From Lutibacter sp. B2 (GTDB lineage Bacteria; Bacillota; Clostridia; Peptostreptococcales; Thermotaleaceae), in contig JADPRS010000010.1 of the NCBI GenBank assembly GCA_015686845.1, positions 1 through 64,000 on the forward strand: a stretch of DNA of 64,000 bases, written 5' to 3'. The notes beneath the pieces were generated by a model. The model made no database searches. It saw only the letters and a program-made list of their open reading frames with translations, and had not been told where the DNA came from. The first letter of the stretch is position 1. Every line of letters starts with the position of its first letter. Positions 46,766-57,717 of this stretch are shown here, in pieces. The position numbers and the translations under genes are program-made.

Positions 46766-47482
46766 CTAATCTTCAATTAGTTCTGATACTGTACATATTT
46801 TAATTCCTTCTCCTTGTATTTTAGCAACTATTTCAGGTAATGCTTCTATTGTCGCTGGCTTTGGATGCATAAGAAGAATAGCTCCCTTATGTTCCTTTTT
46901 CATAACTCTATTAATAATAACTTCTTTTGTTGAACCTTTTTTCCAATCAACTGTATCCACACTCCATAAAATCACTTTATATCCCAATTCACTAGCAACT
47001 TGAATCGTCATTTTATTGTGATCACCAGAGGGGGGAGCAAAATATATAGGTTTTTTATTAATAACCTTTACAATTTCATCTTCTGTTTTTTTGATTTCAC
47101 TATGATTTTCATTTCTACTAATTTTACTATGCATTTTATGACTATATCCATGGTTACCAATCTCATGACCTTTCATATCCATTAATTTTAACATATCCGG
47201 ATTTTTTTTAGCCCATTTTCCTGTTACAAAAAAAGTTATATGTATATGCTCTTTTTCAAGGATATCTAAAATTCCAGGAATTTCTTCTGTTCCCCAATCA
47301 ACATTGCAGGTAAAAGCCATCTTTTTTACATTAGAATCAACATTCCTAATAGGCTCATTTGTTTCTTCTTTCCATACATTTGTAGTATCATAATTACAAT
47401 AAATGATTGTACCTATAATTACTAATAATATAGCTATGCAAAATACTAGAGATTTTTTTTTAGAAATGACATATATTTTCAT
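46766..47482 (-). CDS. Polysaccharide deacetylase, YlxY/PdaB-like
   Basis: The roughly 238-aa protein has an N-terminal membrane anchor (LVFCIAILLVIIGTIIY) and a NodB domain. Its first motif reads MAFTCNVDWG, where typical enzymes have TFDDG, but sporulation deacetylases of the PdaB/YlxY type also end in Asp-x-Trp-Gly there. The metal motif HGYSHKMH, the APPSGDHN segment and LLMHPK follow. It probably removes acetyl groups from peptidoglycan at the cell surface or spore cortex. I chose ATG 47482, since the earlier ATG is too close to the ribosome site. Position after pnp matches ylxY in Bacillus. Confidence 0.85.
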   Translation of the reverse strand: MKIYVISKKKSLVFCIAILLVIIGTIIYCNYDTTNVWKEETNEPIRNVDSNVKKMAFTCNVDWGTEEIPGILDILEKEHIHITFFVTGKWAKKNPDMLKLMDMKGHEIGNHGYSHKMHSKISRNENHSEIKKTEDEIVKVINKKPIYFAPPSGDHNKMTIQVASELGYKVILWSVDTVDWKKGSTKEVIINRVMKKEHKGAILLMHPKPATIEALPEIVAKIQGEGIKICTVSELIED

Positions 47483-47566
47483 CTCAAACATCCCTCCCTT
47501 ACATAGTTAATCTATATTCATAGACTATTATTTTATTCTATATTCTATAGATATATTTGTACAAAA

Positions 47567-47597
47567 AAAACATAAACCTAATTGGTTTATGCCTTTT
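47567..47597 (-). terminator. Terminator of pnp
   Basis: CATAAACC (47571-47578) pairs with GGTTTATG (47584-47591), with A-rich and T-rich flanks, just past the pnp stop codon. Confidence 0.75.
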
Positions 47598-49700
47598 TTA
47601 TTCTGTCTTAGCTGATTTTTCGGCTTCTTCTAAAACAGCTTTTCTAGATAGATTTATTCTTCCTTGCTTATCAATTTCTATTACTTTTACTAAAATTTGA
47701 TCTCCAATTTTTAATACATCTTCTACTTTTGGAATTTTTTCTTTAGCAATTTGTGATATGTGAACGAGTCCTTCTTTTCCTGGAAGTATTTCTAAAAATG
47801 CTCCAAAATTCAACATTTTCACAACTTTCCCCATATATAGTTCTCCAACTTTTACTTCTTTTAAAAGTGCTTCAATTATTTTCACTGCCTTATTTCCATC
47901 TTCAACATTTTGTGCAGTAATAAAAACTCTCCCATCATCTTCTATATCAATTTTTACGTTTGCTTCATCGATGATTTTATTAATCGTTTTTCCGCCTGGA
48001 CCAATTAACGTTCTTATCTTATCTGGATTAATATTCATACTAATAATTCTAGGTGCATATGAAGATATATCAGCCCTAGGTTTTGAAATAGCACTCTCCA
48101 TTTTATCAAGGATATGTAATCTTCCTTTTCTAGCTTGTTCTAAAGCCCTTGATAAGACATCTTTACCGATTCCATGAATTTTCATATCCATTTGAATTGC
48201 TGTAATTCCATCTTTCGTTCCTGCCACTTTAAAATCCATATCTCCTAAGAAGTCTTCCATACCTTGAATGTCACTAAGTACTACAACATCATCATCTTCT
48301 TTAATTAATCCCATAGCAATTCCTGCAACTGGAGCTGTAATAGGAACACCTGCATCCAATAAAGCTAATGTACTTCCACATACTGATGCCTGAGAGCTAC
48401 TTCCATTTGAACTTAAAACTTCAGATACAAGACGAATCGTATAAGGAAAATCCACTTCTGATGGAAGTACTGGTTCAAGTGCTCTTTCCGCCAAAGCTCC
48501 ATGTCCAATTTCTCTTCTTCCTGGACCTCTTAAAAATCTCGCTTCTCCAACACAATATGGTGGGAAATTATAATGATGCATATAACGTTTTGATTCTTCT
48601 TCACCAAGTCCATCGATCACTTGCGCATCGCCAATAGCTCCTAATGTGGCAATTGTAAGAACCTGAGTTTGTCCTCTAGTAAATAATCCTGTTCCATGAG
48701 TTCGTGGTAATAGAGATACTTCTGATGAAATTTTTCTAATTTCTTCAGCACTTCTATTATCTGGACGAATGCCTTCTTTTGTAATCATTTTTCTTACTTG
48801 TTCCTTAGTAATTTGATAAAGAGTAGCATCTACATCTTTTAAATTATCAGGATATTTCTCTGCAAAGTATGTACGGGTTTCTTCTTTTACATTTCCCATA
48901 TTTTCATTTCGCTCTAATTTATCAACCGTCTTAATGGCTTGTACCATTTTGTCAGTTGCAAATTCGATTACTTCCGCTCCAATCGTTTCATCAACCTTAT
49001 ATAATGGAACTTCTTGCTTAGGCTTTCCTACTTCTTCAACGATTTTTTCTATAAACGATATGATTTTTTTAATTTCCTCGTGAGCAAACATAATGGCATT
49101 TAACATAACTTCTTCTGGTACAATATTTGCACCTGCTTCTACCATCATAATAGCATCTTTAGTTCCTGATACTACCAAATGCAACTGGCTTTTCTCACGC
49201 TGTTCTAAAGTCGGATTAATAACAAATTCTTCATCAACCAATCCAACCACTACAGAACCTGTTGGTCCATCAAATGGTATATCTGAAATAGATAATGCAA
49301 CAGAAGAACCTATCATTGCAACAACATCTGGCGTACAATCTTGATCTACTGACATTACTGTGGCAATAACTTGTACATCATTTCTAAATCCTTTAGGAAA
49401 TAATGGTCTAATCGGTCGATCAATTAACCTAGATGTTAATACAGCTTTTTCTGTCGGTCTTCCTTCTCTCTTAATAAAACCACCTGGTATTTTACCTACT
49501 GCGTAAAGTTTTTCTTGATAATCAACACTTAGTGGGAAAAAATCTATACCAGTTTTAGGTTCTGAAGAACTAACGGCTGTAACCAATACTACAGTATCTC
49601 CATACTTTACAAATACTGAACCATTTGCTAATTGTGCAACTTTCCCTACCTGAACTTCAAAATTTCTACCTCCAAAGATGGTAGTAAATGTCTTTTCCAT
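47598..49700 (-). CDS. pnp: Polyribonucleotide nucleotidyltransferase
   Basis: PNPase degrades RNA from the 3' end with phosphate in the mRNA decay machinery. The roughly 700-aa protein has two RNase PH domains ([20 protein letters not shown] in the first, [18 protein letters not shown] in the second), a KH domain ([14 protein letters not shown]) and an S1 domain near the end. ATG 49700 follows TAGGAGGGG; the longer frame begins inside that site. It follows rpsO, the common pairing, with an intrinsic terminator between the two. Confidence 0.97.
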   Translation of the reverse strand: MEKTFTTIFGGRNFEVQVGKVAQLANGSVFVKYGDTVVLVTAVSSSEPKTGIDFFPLSVDYQEKLYAVGKIPGGFIKREGRPTEKAVLTSRLIDRPIRPLFPKGFRNDVQVIATVMSVDQDCTPDVVAMIGSSVALSISDIPFDGPTGSVVVGLVDEEFVINPTLEQREKSQLHLVVSGTKDAIMMVEAGANIVPEEVMLNAIMFAHEEIKKIISFIEKIVEEVGKPKQEVPLYKVDETIGAEVIEFATDKMVQAIKTVDKLERNENMGNVKEETRTYFAEKYPDNLKDVDATLYQITKEQVRKMITKEGIRPDNRSAEEIRKISSEVSLLPRTHGTGLFTRGQTQVLTIATLGAIGDAQVIDGLGEEESKRYMHHYNFPPYCVGEARFLRGPGRREIGHGALAERALEPVLPSEVDFPYTIRLVSEVLSSNGSSSQASVCGSTLALLDAGVPITAPVAGIAMGLIKEDDDVVVLSDIQGMEDFLGDMDFKVAGTKDGITAIQMDMKIHGIGKDVLSRALEQARKGRLHILDKMESAISKPRADISSYAPRIISMNINPDKIRTLIGPGGKTINKIIDEANVKIDIEDDGRVFITAQNVEDGNKAVKIIEALLKEVKVGELYMGKVVKMLNFGAFLEILPGKEGLVHISQIAKEKIPKVEDVLKIGDQILVKVIEIDKQGRINLSRKAVLEEAEKSAKTE

Positions 49701-49824
49701 TGTAACCCCTCCTAACATAAATATATTTAAACCTTCATTATGTAAATTTCTAGATCATTTATATTATTTCCTACATTGTTTGTAAAATTCCTTATTATAA
49801 ATATTTATAGATTATAAAATAATA

Positions 49825-49843
49825 GAGCGGGAATATCCCGCTC
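49825..49843 (-). terminator. Terminator of rpsO
   Basis: GAGCGGGA and TCCCGCTC enclose a 3-base loop nine bases past the rpsO stop codon. This is the most GC-rich stem in the region. Confidence 0.75.
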
Positions 49844-49851
49844 AATTATCT

Positions 49852-50115
49852 CTACTTTCTTAAACCTAATTTTGCAATAACAGTTCTATATCTTTCGATA
49901 TCCTTATTTTTTAAGTAACTTAATAAGTTTCTTCTCTGACCTACCATTTTTAAAAGTCCACGACGTGAATGGTGATCTTTTTTGTGAATTTTTAAGTGTT
50001 CATTTAACTCATTAATTCTAGTAGTTAAAACAGCAACTTGTACCTCAGGAGATCCAGTATCTGTTGCATGTACTCTGTATCCTTCGATTACTCCTTGTTT
50101 TGTTTCTTTATTCAT
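49852..50115 (-). CDS. rpsO: Ribosomal protein S15
   Basis: S15 binds 16S rRNA in the central domain of the small subunit. The 87-aa protein has the family's THTRI-type features [38 protein letters not shown] chose ATG 50115, eight bases after AGGAGG, which gives the family length; a GTG nine bases upstream overlaps that site. It has its own promoter at 50204-50232 and a leader that may bind S15. Confidence 0.97.
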   Translation of the reverse strand: MNKETKQGVIEGYRVHATDTGSPEVQVAVLTTRINELNEHLKIHKKDHHSRRGLLKMVGQRRNLLSYLKNKDIERYRTVIAKLGLRK

Positions 50116-50203
50116 TGCTTTCACCTCCTTTTATCTATCCCCATAAGCCAAGTAAAACGTCGGTGATTCGAATTACATAGCCAATGGTTCCTTACAACAA
50201 TTA
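50116..50203 (-). promoter_or_regulatory. rpsO leader, possible S15 autoregulation site
   Basis: About 85 bases of 5' leader separate the promoter from the start codon. S15 often represses its own translation by binding such leaders, but I cannot assign one of the known folds by eye. Confidence 0.3.
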
Positions 50204-50232
50204 ATTTTATCATAGTATATAATCATTGTAAA
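50204..50232 (-). promoter_or_regulatory. rpsO promoter
   Basis: On the minus strand TTTACA (50232-50227), 17 bases, then TAAAAT (50209-50204) form a good sigma-A promoter just past the end of ribF. Confidence 0.7.
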
Positions 50233-50239
50233 CAAAAAA

Positions 50240-51163
50240 TTATATACTGAAGAAATTTTTAGCACTTTCAATATCTTTATGAAGTTGTGCAATCAAATCG
50301 TTAGTAGAAGAATATTTCATTTCATCTCTTACTTTTTCTATAAAGAAAACTTCTATTTCTTTTCCATATATATCTTGATCAAAATCTAGAATATGTGTCT
50401 CTACATTAATGGACTCTGATCCTATAGTTGGATTGAATCCAACATTTGTAATACTGTTATATATTTTATTACAGAGAATACTCTTTGTAAAATAAACGCC
50501 TTCTGACGGTAATATTAAAGTAGAATCTAACTTAATATTTGCCGTAGGAAATCCAAATTTTCTTCCATTGCTTTTTCCATGAACTATTTTTCCAACAATA
50601 GAATATTTTCTACCTAAAAACAAATTAGCCTTTCGAATATTCCCACTTCTTATAAATTCTCTTATTTTTGTACTGCTAATTACTTGTTCTTGTATATTTA
50701 ATGCTTTAATAACCATTAAATCATATGAATATTCATTTTTAAACTTCTCTAAAAGTTCTACATTTCCTTGTGCTTTATATCCAAATTTATAATTGAATCC
50801 TACAATACAATACGCCATGTTTAGTATTCCTTTTAATACATCTCTTACAAAAACTGTAGGATCTAATTTCATTTGATATTCATCAAATTCAATAAAGACT
50901 ACATAATCTACACCTAAACTTGATAAGAGTTCAATCTTTTGCTTGTGTGTTATAATTCTTTTTGGTTCATTCCCTTTACCTGTAAGCCCTTTAGGATGAT
51001 TAGAAAAAGTATAAACTACACTTTTCAAGTTATTCTTTTTACAAGTTTCTACTAAATTCACAATCAAGGCTTGATGACCAATATGCAACCCATCAAAATT
51101 TCCTAATGCTATACCCGTATTAGCATTCATTTTAATATGATCAAGCGATGTTATTACTTTCAT
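50240..51163 (-). CDS. ribF: Bifunctional riboflavin kinase/FAD synthetase
   Basis: RibF turns riboflavin into FMN and then FAD with two ATP. The 307-aa protein has the nucleotidyltransferase domain at the start (ALGNFDGLHIGHQALI, later ISSTKIREFIRSG) and the kinase domain at the end (HGKSNGRKFGFPTANI). It lies after truB in the translation-factor unit, as in Bacillus. No FMN riboswitch lies in front of it. Confidence 0.97.
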   Translation of the reverse strand: MKVITSLDHIKMNANTGIALGNFDGLHIGHQALIVNLVETCKKNNLKSVVYTFSNHPKGLTGKGNEPKRIITHKQKIELLSSLGVDYVVFIEFDEYQMKLDPTVFVRDVLKGILNMAYCIVGFNYKFGYKAQGNVELLEKFKNEYSYDLMVIKALNIQEQVISSTKIREFIRSGNIRKANLFLGRKYSIVGKIVHGKSNGRKFGFPTANIKLDSTLILPSEGVYFTKSILCNKIYNSITNVGFNPTIGSESINVETHILDFDQDIYGKEIEVFFIEKVRDEMKYSSTNDLIAQLHKDIESAKNFFSI

Positions 51164-51180
51164 TTTGTTTCAATGCCCCT

Positions 51181-52074
51181 TTAGTTAAAAACTCTATCTA
51201 TATCAATATACCAATCTTTATCCATTTTCACTTTTCCTAAAGCAATAAACTCATCTTTTAAATATACTCTTACTACAGTGTCTGTTATTAAATTTTTTTC
51301 ATCTATTATGTTTTTAGGATAGAGATTATTCCCATTTCTTAAATATTTTTCTGAAGCTTCTTTTACATCTATTCTTAACAGCTCTCCAAGTGGATAGTCT
51401 ATGGGAAACAAATAATTTTCTTTAATTTTTTCATGAGATTCCTTTTGTAATTCTTCAATGGTTACTGTTTCTTCTAATTCAAATCTTCCACTTTTTATTC
51501 TTAATAGAAAAGACATATATGCTCCACAACCTAATTTATTCCCTATGTCTTCACATAAGGTTCTAACATATGTACCTTTTGAGCATAAAACATCAAAGAG
51601 TATTTGATTATCATTTATAGTTAAAATATCAATATGATGAATATATACTTTTCTAGATTTTCGCTCAACGACTTCACCTGCTCGAGCTAATTCATATAAT
51701 TTTTTACCCTTATGCCTAACTGCCGAATACATAGGAGGCGTTTGATTTATTTCTCCTACAAAGGATTGTATCGCGTCTATAATTTCTTCCTTTGTAACAT
51801 TTATTTTACGCTCATTTATGACTTTTCCCCATTTATCTTGTGTGTCTGTATTCTTACCTAAAGTCATTTCACATCTATATTTCTTTTTATCATTTAACAG
51901 ATATTGACTAACTTTTGTTGCTTCTCCAATACAAATAGGTAAAACGCCTGAAGCCATAGGATCTAGCGTTCCTGTATGTCCAACTTTTTTCATATTCAAA
52001 CATTTTCGAATAAAGCCTACAACATCATGAGAAGTCATATGGGGAGGTTTTAAAACATTAATAATTCCATTCAA
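51181..52074 (-). CDS. truB: tRNA pseudouridine(55) synthase
   Basis: TruB makes the pseudouridine in the T-loop of tRNAs and also acts as a tRNA chaperone. The 297-aa protein has the catalytic Asp in GHTGTLDPMASGVLP, the TPPMYSAVRHKGKKLYELAR stretch, the RTLCEDIG motif and a C-terminal PUA-like end. It starts at TTG 52074 behind AGGTG. It is followed at once by ribF. Confidence 0.97.
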   Translation of the reverse strand: MNGIINVLKPPHMTSHDVVGFIRKCLNMKKVGHTGTLDPMASGVLPICIGEATKVSQYLLNDKKKYRCEMTLGKNTDTQDKWGKVINERKINVTKEEIIDAIQSFVGEINQTPPMYSAVRHKGKKLYELARAGEVVERKSRKVYIHHIDILTINDNQILFDVLCSKGTYVRTLCEDIGNKLGCGAYMSFLLRIKSGRFELEETVTIEELQKESHEKIKENYLFPIDYPLGELLRIDVKEASEKYLRNGNNLYPKNIIDEKNLITDTVVRVYLKDEFIALGKVKMDKDWYIDIDRVFN

Positions 52075-52082
52075 TTTATCAC

Positions 52083-53048
52083 CTACATATATTCTTGTAT
52101 TTTTCCGATAATCGTTTGTTTTGCAGTTTCAATATCTTGGAAAATTGTGCATCCAGAGGCTTTTTTATGTCCTCCACCACCCAACTTTTCTGCAATTTTA
52201 CTTACATCAATATCATATTTAGACCTTAATCCAACTTTAATTTCATGATCACTTACTTGTTTCAATAGTACGCCTACTTCTATACCTTCTATATCTCGTG
52301 CAAATTCAGTCAATCCATCTGCATCTTCTAATTTTGATTCAGTTAACGCTATCATATCTTTAGTAACATACATAATAGCAAGCTTATCATTTATATGAAA
52401 AGTTAATGTATTCAAAACCTCTTTTAATAATTTCACTTTTGATACTGACTTATTTTGATAAACTTGCGTACTTACAAAATTAATATCCACCTCTTTTTCA
52501 AGAAGTTCTGCAGCAATCCTGTGTGTATGTGAAGATGTATTATCATATTTAAAGTTCCCTGTATCTGTTGATAAAGATGTATATATGCAGGTAGCTATTT
52601 TTTTGTCAAACTCCACATTTAAGCCCTTGATGATATTATAAATTAATTCTCCAGTTGCCGCTGCTTGAGAAAAAACAAAATTAATATCAGCAAAATGAGT
52701 ATTTGTAATATGATGATCTATATTTATAGTTATGACATTTGTTGTTATATATGATTGTCTTTCTTTCAGCCTACCTAAATCGCTACAATCTATTGCTACA
52801 ACTACATCTGGTATAAAATTTTCATCCATAGCACTATGTATATGTTCATACTCAAGAAACTTAATGTTAGAAGGTAATGAATCCTTCAATAAAATATATG
52901 GTACTTTATTCATTTTTTTTAATGCCAGATATAATGCCATTGATGAACCAATCGTATCACCATCTGGCATTATATGAGGAAGAATAAGTATATTCTTAGC
53001 ATTTTGTAAAGTTCTTACAATCTCATTTATATGATTATTTTTGTTCAT
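52083..53048 (-). CDS. nrnA: DHH-family nanoRNase / oligoribonuclease
   Basis: NrnA degrades very short RNAs and pAp and related phosphates. The 321-aa protein has the DHH domain (LPHIMPDGDTIGSSMAL, then VAIDCSD, INIDHHITN) and the DHHA1 domain ending in GGGGHKKASG. It lies between rbfA, which it overlaps by 14 bases, and truB, the usual Firmicutes position of this gene. Confidence 0.95.
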   Translation of the reverse strand: MNKNNHINEIVRTLQNAKNILILPHIMPDGDTIGSSMALYLALKKMNKVPYILLKDSLPSNIKFLEYEHIHSAMDENFIPDVVVAIDCSDLGRLKERQSYITTNVITINIDHHITNTHFADINFVFSQAAATGELIYNIIKGLNVEFDKKIATCIYTSLSTDTGNFKYDNTSSHTHRIAAELLEKEVDINFVSTQVYQNKSVSKVKLLKEVLNTLTFHINDKLAIMYVTKDMIALTESKLEDADGLTEFARDIEGIEVGVLLKQVSDHEIKVGLRSKYDIDVSKIAEKLGGGGHKKASGCTIFQDIETAKQTIIGKIQEYM

Positions 53049-53403
53049 TTTCAGTACCTGGTTTATTAACCTTGTGAATCAAATCTGAGATATACATAGC
53101 ATTTTCAATAGAATTATCTAATTTAAAAACAGGTTCAGGCGTACATCTTAGTTTTATTTTCTTTCCAATTTCTTTTCTCACAAAGCCAGTAGAATTGGCA
53201 AGTGCTTTAAGCGTCTGATCCTTGTCTTTTTGACTCCCGTACACACTGATAAAAATATTTGCAAAGCTTAAATCTCTTGTTACCTCCACTTCTACAACAC
53301 TTGTGAGTGGCGATATTCTAGGATCCTTAAGTTCATTCATTATCATACTACTAACTATTTTTTTTATTTCTGTACCTATTCTATTCGTTCTTGGATACGC
53401 CAT
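53035..53403 (-). CDS. rbfA: Ribosome-binding factor A
   Basis: RbfA helps mature the 5' end of 16S rRNA and binds the small subunit, notably in the cold. The roughly 122-aa protein starts with RTNRIGTEIKKIVSS and shows the KH-like core KDPRISPLTSVVEVEVTRD. I chose ATG 53403, with AAGGTG nearby, giving the family start MAYPR. It follows infB by about 25 bases. Confidence 0.96.
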   Translation of the reverse strand: MAYPRTNRIGTEIKKIVSSMIMNELKDPRISPLTSVVEVEVTRDLSFANIFISVYGSQKDKDQTLKALANSTGFVRKEIGKKIKLRCTPEPVFKLDNSIENAMYISDLIHKVNKPGTENEQK

Positions 53404-53427
53404 TCTAAAAATCACCTTTCTTCATAT

Positions 53428-55440
53428 CTAAACTCTTTTAATTTCTTCAATTATATATGCCTCTATAATATCGCCTTCTTTTATATCATTGTACTTTTCA
53501 AGGCCTATACCACACTCATAACCAGCAGCAACCTCTTTTGCATCATCTTTAAATCTTTTTAATGATGATATTGCTCCTTCAAATATTACAATTCCCTCTC
53601 TTACTAATCTAACATTAGCACTTCTTGTAACTTTTCCTTCTAATACATATGCTCCTCCAATAGTTCCTATCACTGGAACTTTAAAAGTTGCACGAATTTC
53701 AACTTTTCCTAATATAACTTCTTTATATTCTGGATCTAGCATTCCTATCATAGCAGCTTGAACATCCGCAATTGCTTCATAAATAATTCTATATGTTCTC
53801 ATATCTACATTTTCTCGTTCTGCTAAACTCGTTAACATTGATGATGGTCTTACATTAAATCCTATTATGATTGCATTTGATGCAGATGCAAGCATTATAT
53901 CTGATTCTGCAATCGTTCCTACTCCACCATGTAATACATTTACTTTTACTTCATCATTACTTAATTTTAATAATGATTGCTTAACAGCTTCTACTGATCC
54001 TTGAACATCTGCTTTAATAATAATATTCAGTTCTTTAACCTGACCTTCTTGTATATGTTTAAATAAATCCTCTAAAGATACTTTTACTGTTGCATTTAAA
54101 TTTTTCTCTCTATTTCTAACACGTCTTTTTTCAACGATTTGTCGTGCTATTTTATCTTCTTTTACTGCATTAAATGTATCTCCAGCATTCGGAACATCTG
54201 AAAGTCCTAAAATTTCAACAGCAGTAGAAGGACCAGCTTTTTTAATGGTTTTTCCCTTATCATTCATCATAGCTCGTACTCTACCATGAGATGCGCCTGC
54301 TACTATTGTGCCCCCAACCTTTAAAGATCCATTTTGTATAAGAACAGTAGCAACTGGTCCTCTATTTTTATCTAACTTAGATTCTATAACAGTTCCTACC
54401 GCTAATCTATTTGGATTCGCCTTCAATTCTTGTATTTCTGCAGTAAGTAGAATCATTTCTAAAAGATTATCAATACCTTCACCTGTTAATGCCGAAACTG
54501 GCACACAAATAGTATCTCCACCCCATTCTTCTATTACTACTCCATGCTCTGTTAATTCTTGTTTTACACGATCTGGATTGCAATCTGGTTTATCTATTTT
54601 ATTAATAGCTACAATCATAGGTACATTAGCAGCTTGTGCATGGTTAATGGCTTCTATGGTTTGAGGCATTACTCCATCATCAGCTGCAACAACTAATATG
54701 GTGATATCTGTAATACTTGCCCCTCTCGCTCTCATAGAAGTAAATGCTTCATGCCCTGGCGTATCTAAAAATACAATTTTCTTTCCATCAACATATACCT
54801 CAGAAGCTCCAATGTGTTGCGTAATTCCTCCTGCTTCTTTTCCAGTTATATTTGTTTTTCTGATTGCATCTAATAATGATGTTTTACCATGATCAACATG
54901 CCCCATCACTGTAATTACTGGTGGTCTTTCTTTCAAGTCTTCAGGTCTATCAGGTACTTGTTCAATTTCAAGTTCAATTTCTTCTTCATCTTCATTATTA
55001 TCTTCTTTCTTTATTTCTATACCAAATTCAAGTGCAATTGAACTAGCTGTATCAAACTCAATCTCTTGATTAATATTTGCAAATATACCCAATGAAATTA
55101 ATTTACCCAGTACTTCTGATGCACTTTTGTCTATTTTTTCGCACAAGTCTTTTACTGCTATTTTTTCACCAATCTTTACTGCATCATCGTTAGCATCCAT
55201 TTGTAATGCTTCATTATTCACTTCGTTTTTTATAGTTTTATCGTTCAAGTTTTTTTCTTTAATTTCAATCGCTCCTTTATCATCTTCCTTATATAACCCT
55301 TTTAATATGTCTACTGTATCTTGTTCTAATGTACTCATATGATTTGAGACAACAACATCAAGTTCTATCAATTTATTAATAAGCTCCTTACTAGACAGGC
55401 CTATTTCCTTTGCCAACTGATAAACTCTTAGCTTTGACAT
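53428..55440 (-). CDS. infB: Translation initiation factor IF-2
   Basis: IF-2 is the GTPase that brings initiator tRNA to the small subunit and joins the subunits. The 670-aa protein has two IF2_N modules (residues about 1-55 and 85-140), a linker rich in Glu, the G domain ([33 protein letters not shown]), and the C-terminal domains. Its linker is short, so it is one of the smaller IF-2 proteins. It lies downstream of nusA, rnpM and the L7Ae-like gene. Confidence 0.98.
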   Translation of the reverse strand: MSKLRVYQLAKEIGLSSKELINKLIELDVVVSNHMSTLEQDTVDILKGLYKEDDKGAIEIKEKNLNDKTIKNEVNNEALQMDANDDAVKIGEKIAVKDLCEKIDKSASEVLGKLISLGIFANINQEIEFDTASSIALEFGIEIKKEDNNEDEEEIELEIEQVPDRPEDLKERPPVITVMGHVDHGKTSLLDAIRKTNITGKEAGGITQHIGASEVYVDGKKIVFLDTPGHEAFTSMRARGASITDITILVVAADDGVMPQTIEAINHAQAANVPMIVAINKIDKPDCNPDRVKQELTEHGVVIEEWGGDTICVPVSALTGEGIDNLLEMILLTAEIQELKANPNRLAVGTVIESKLDKNRGPVATVLIQNGSLKVGGTIVAGASHGRVRAMMNDKGKTIKKAGPSTAVEILGLSDVPNAGDTFNAVKEDKIARQIVEKRRVRNREKNLNATVKVSLEDLFKHIQEGQVKELNIIIKADVQGSVEAVKQSLLKLSNDEVKVNVLHGGVGTIAESDIMLASASNAIIIGFNVRPSSMLTSLAERENVDMRTYRIIYEAIADVQAAMIGMLDPEYKEVILGKVEIRATFKVPVIGTIGGAYVLEGKVTRSANVRLVREGIVIFEGAISSLKRFKDDAKEVAAGYECGIGLEKYNDIKEGDIIEAYIIEEIKRV

Positions 55441-55443
55441 TGT

Positions 55444-55779
55444 TTATTCACCCCCTAAATTATTTGAAACATTATCCTCCTGCTTAATAAATGAAATAAT
55501 ATGATCCGCTAATCCTTTGTCTTTTACCCCATATACTGTTCTATTGTGTTTTCCAATGGCCTGTGATAAATCTTCTTTATTTCCATACACCACATATGGC
55601 ATATCTCTATATTTACACATGTTAATAAATTTTTTTTTTGTATTATCAGATGCATTTTCTGCAATAATAGCTAACCTTATATCATTTTTCTTAATAGAAC
55701 GTTCAGTTGTATCTTCACCTGTTACTAAATTGCCTGAACGTTGAGCTAATCCTAAAAACGAATTAATTTTACTTTTCAT
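55444..55779 (-). CDS. rplGA: L7Ae-family RNA-binding protein YlxQ
   Basis: The 111-aa protein is of the L7Ae/L30e/Gadd45 family, which bind kink-turns in RNA. It has SFLGLAQRSGNLVTGEDTTE and VYGNKEDLSQAIGKHNR-type segments typical of YlxQ. It overlaps rnpM by 11 bases and is followed four bases later by infB. The cellular target is not known with certainty. Confidence 0.93.
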   Translation of the reverse strand: MKSKINSFLGLAQRSGNLVTGEDTTERSIKKNDIRLAIIAENASDNTKKKFINMCKYRDMPYVVYGNKEDLSQAIGKHNRTVYGVKDKGLADHIISFIKQEDNVSNNLGGE

Positions 55780-56041
55780 CTTTCGTTAACTCCTTACGTA
55801 AATTGTCATAAATTTCTTCATTCACTTCTTGTTGAAAAGTTTTATTTAAACCTCTTTTTTTCTTCAACTTATTAAAACATTCAACATTATCACATATATA
55901 AGCTCCTCTACCAGCAGCTTTAGATGTTTTATCAATTTTAATTTCTCCATCTTTTGTTTTTACAATCCGTATCAACTCTTTTTTAGACTTTTGATTCATA
56001 CAGCCAATACATTGTCTGAGAGGTATTTTCCTAACTTTCAT
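55769..56041 (-). CDS. rnpM: RNase P modulator RnpM (YlxR)
   Basis: YlxR-family proteins bind the RNA of RNase P and lower its activity. The 90-aa protein has the family's opening RQCIGCMNQKSKKELIRIV with two Cys and the GRGAYICDN motif. It begins at ATG 56041 behind AGGAGG, follows nusA by 22 bases and overlaps the L7Ae-like gene, so all are co-transcribed. Confidence 0.95.
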   Translation of the reverse strand: MKVRKIPLRQCIGCMNQKSKKELIRIVKTKDGEIKIDKTSKAAGRGAYICDNVECFNKLKKKRGLNKTFQQEVNEEIYDNLRKELTKDEK

Positions 56042-56063
56042 AAATTCACTACCTCCTATTCAC

Positions 56064-57116
56064 TTACTCTTTAACAAGTGTTTCATTATATTGTGATTCA
56101 CTTTTAATATCAATTTTCCAGTTCGTTAATTTTGCTGCTAATCTTGCATTTTGCCCCTCTTTTCCAATAGCCAAAGACAATTGATAATCTGGAACAACTA
56201 CGGATGCTGTTTTTTCATTTTCATTTACTTTAACTTTTAAAACTTTAGATGGACTTAATGAACTAGCAATTAATTCTTCAGGCGCATCACTCCATTTTAT
56301 AATATCAATTTTCTCGCCCTTCAATTCATCAACTATAGATTGTACTCTGATGCCTTTATGGCCTACACAAGCTCCAACCGGGTCAACATTTTCATCTTTA
56401 GAATATACTGCGATCTTACTTCTAGAACCTGCTTCTCTAGAAATACTCTTAATTTCAACTACGCCATCGTGTATTTCGGGAACTTCTAATTCGAATAATC
56501 TCTTTACTAATCCAGGATGTGTTCTAGAAACCAATATTTGTGGTCCCTTCGTTGTCTTCTTAACCTCAAGGATATATGTTTTAATTCTATCATTATGATT
56601 ATAAATTTCTCCTGGAATTTGTTCTGCTGGAATTAAAACAGCTTCTGTTTTCCCTAAATTGATAAAAATATTTCCTTTACTCATTCTCTGCACAATACCT
56701 GTAACAATTTCACTTTCCCTATTTATAAATTCATCATAAATAATGCCTCTTTCGGCTTCTCTAATTCTTTGAACAACAACTTGTTTAGCAGTTTGTGCAG
56801 CAATTCTACCAAAGTTTTTAGGCGTAACCTCTTTTTCAACTACATCTGCTATTTCATACTTTCTATCCATCTCTTTAGCATCATCAAGACTGATTTCTAA
56901 TAAATCATCTTCTACTACTTCAACAATCTCTTTTAGAGAAAACACTCTAATGTCACCAGTTTCTCTATTTATATAAACTTTTACATTTTGTGCTGACCCA
57001 TAATTTCTCTTATAGGCAGAAATTAAAGCTGCCTCAATAGCATCTATCAATATTTCTTTTGAAACACCTTTTTCTTTTTCTATTTGGTATAGCGCTTCAA
57101 TAAACTCTACGTTCAT
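56064..57116 (-). CDS. nusA: Transcription termination/antitermination factor NusA
   Basis: NusA binds RNA polymerase and nascent RNA and influences pausing, termination and antitermination. The 350-aa protein has an N-terminal polymerase-binding domain (to about 130), an S1 domain (GIVQRMSKGNIFINLG) and two KH domains (DPVGACVGHKGIRVQ and LSLAIGKEGQNARLAA). It lacks the C-terminal acidic repeats of E. coli NusA, as is normal here. It follows rimP by 18 bases. Confidence 0.97.
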   Translation of the reverse strand: MNVEFIEALYQIEKEKGVSKEILIDAIEAALISAYKRNYGSAQNVKVYINRETGDIRVFSLKEIVEVVEDDLLEISLDDAKEMDRKYEIADVVEKEVTPKNFGRIAAQTAKQVVVQRIREAERGIIYDEFINRESEIVTGIVQRMSKGNIFINLGKTEAVLIPAEQIPGEIYNHNDRIKTYILEVKKTTKGPQILVSRTHPGLVKRLFELEVPEIHDGVVEIKSISREAGSRSKIAVYSKDENVDPVGACVGHKGIRVQSIVDELKGEKIDIIKWSDAPEELIASSLSPSKVLKVKVNENEKTASVVVPDYQLSLAIGKEGQNARLAAKLTNWKIDIKSESQYNETLVKE

Positions 57117-57134
57117 AACAATACACCCCCTAAC

Positions 57135-57599
57135 CTAAAATTTCACTGCTAACTTCACTTTAGAAATCTGCTCTCTATGTATTTCAACTTCTTCATTTTT
57201 CATACTCTTTATTGCTACACAGCCTTCTTTCAACCCTATCAATTCTCCTTCTAACATTTTATTACCCTCTATAGCTTTATATAAATAAATTTCAATTTGT
57301 CTTCCTCTATATTTCTCAAAATCACGTTCTGTCTTTAAAGTTCTATCTAATCCTGGAGATGAAACTTCTAAATAATATTGTTGTTGAATAGGCTCTAATT
57401 CATCTAATTTTTCACTTAAGAAGTCGCTTACTATTTTACAATCATCTAAAGTTATACCACCTTCTTTATCAACATATACCCTTAGATACCAATCTTGACC
57501 TTCTTTTAAAAATTCAACATCTACCAACTCAAATTTCTGCTCTTCAATTTTAGGCATAACAATTTTTTCTACTATATCCGCTATTCTCTCTTTCGCCAA
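57135..57599 (-). CDS. rimP: Ribosome maturation factor RimP
   Basis: RimP helps assemble the small ribosomal subunit. The 154-aa protein has the N-terminal domain with EFLKEGQDWYLRVYVDKEGG-type strands and LEVSSPGLDRTLK, and a small C-terminal barrel. It starts at TTG 57599 after GAGGAGG. It opens the rimP-nusA-rnpM-rplGA-infB operon; a terminator behind polC lies some 120 bases upstream. Confidence 0.96.
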   Translation of the reverse strand: MAKERIADIVEKIVMPKIEEQKFELVDVEFLKEGQDWYLRVYVDKEGGITLDDCKIVSDFLSEKLDELEPIQQQYYLEVSSPGLDRTLKTERDFEKYRGRQIEIYLYKAIEGNKMLEGELIGLKEGCVAIKSMKNEEVEIHREQISKVKLAVKF

Positions 57600-57717
57600 T
57601 TTTATACCTCCTCTTTGATTAATATTGTAATTGTGAACAAATATTAAATAATCATTCTACCTTTATTTTTATAAAAATATTTACATATTATTCTTTTTAA
57701 AATTATAGCATAATAGC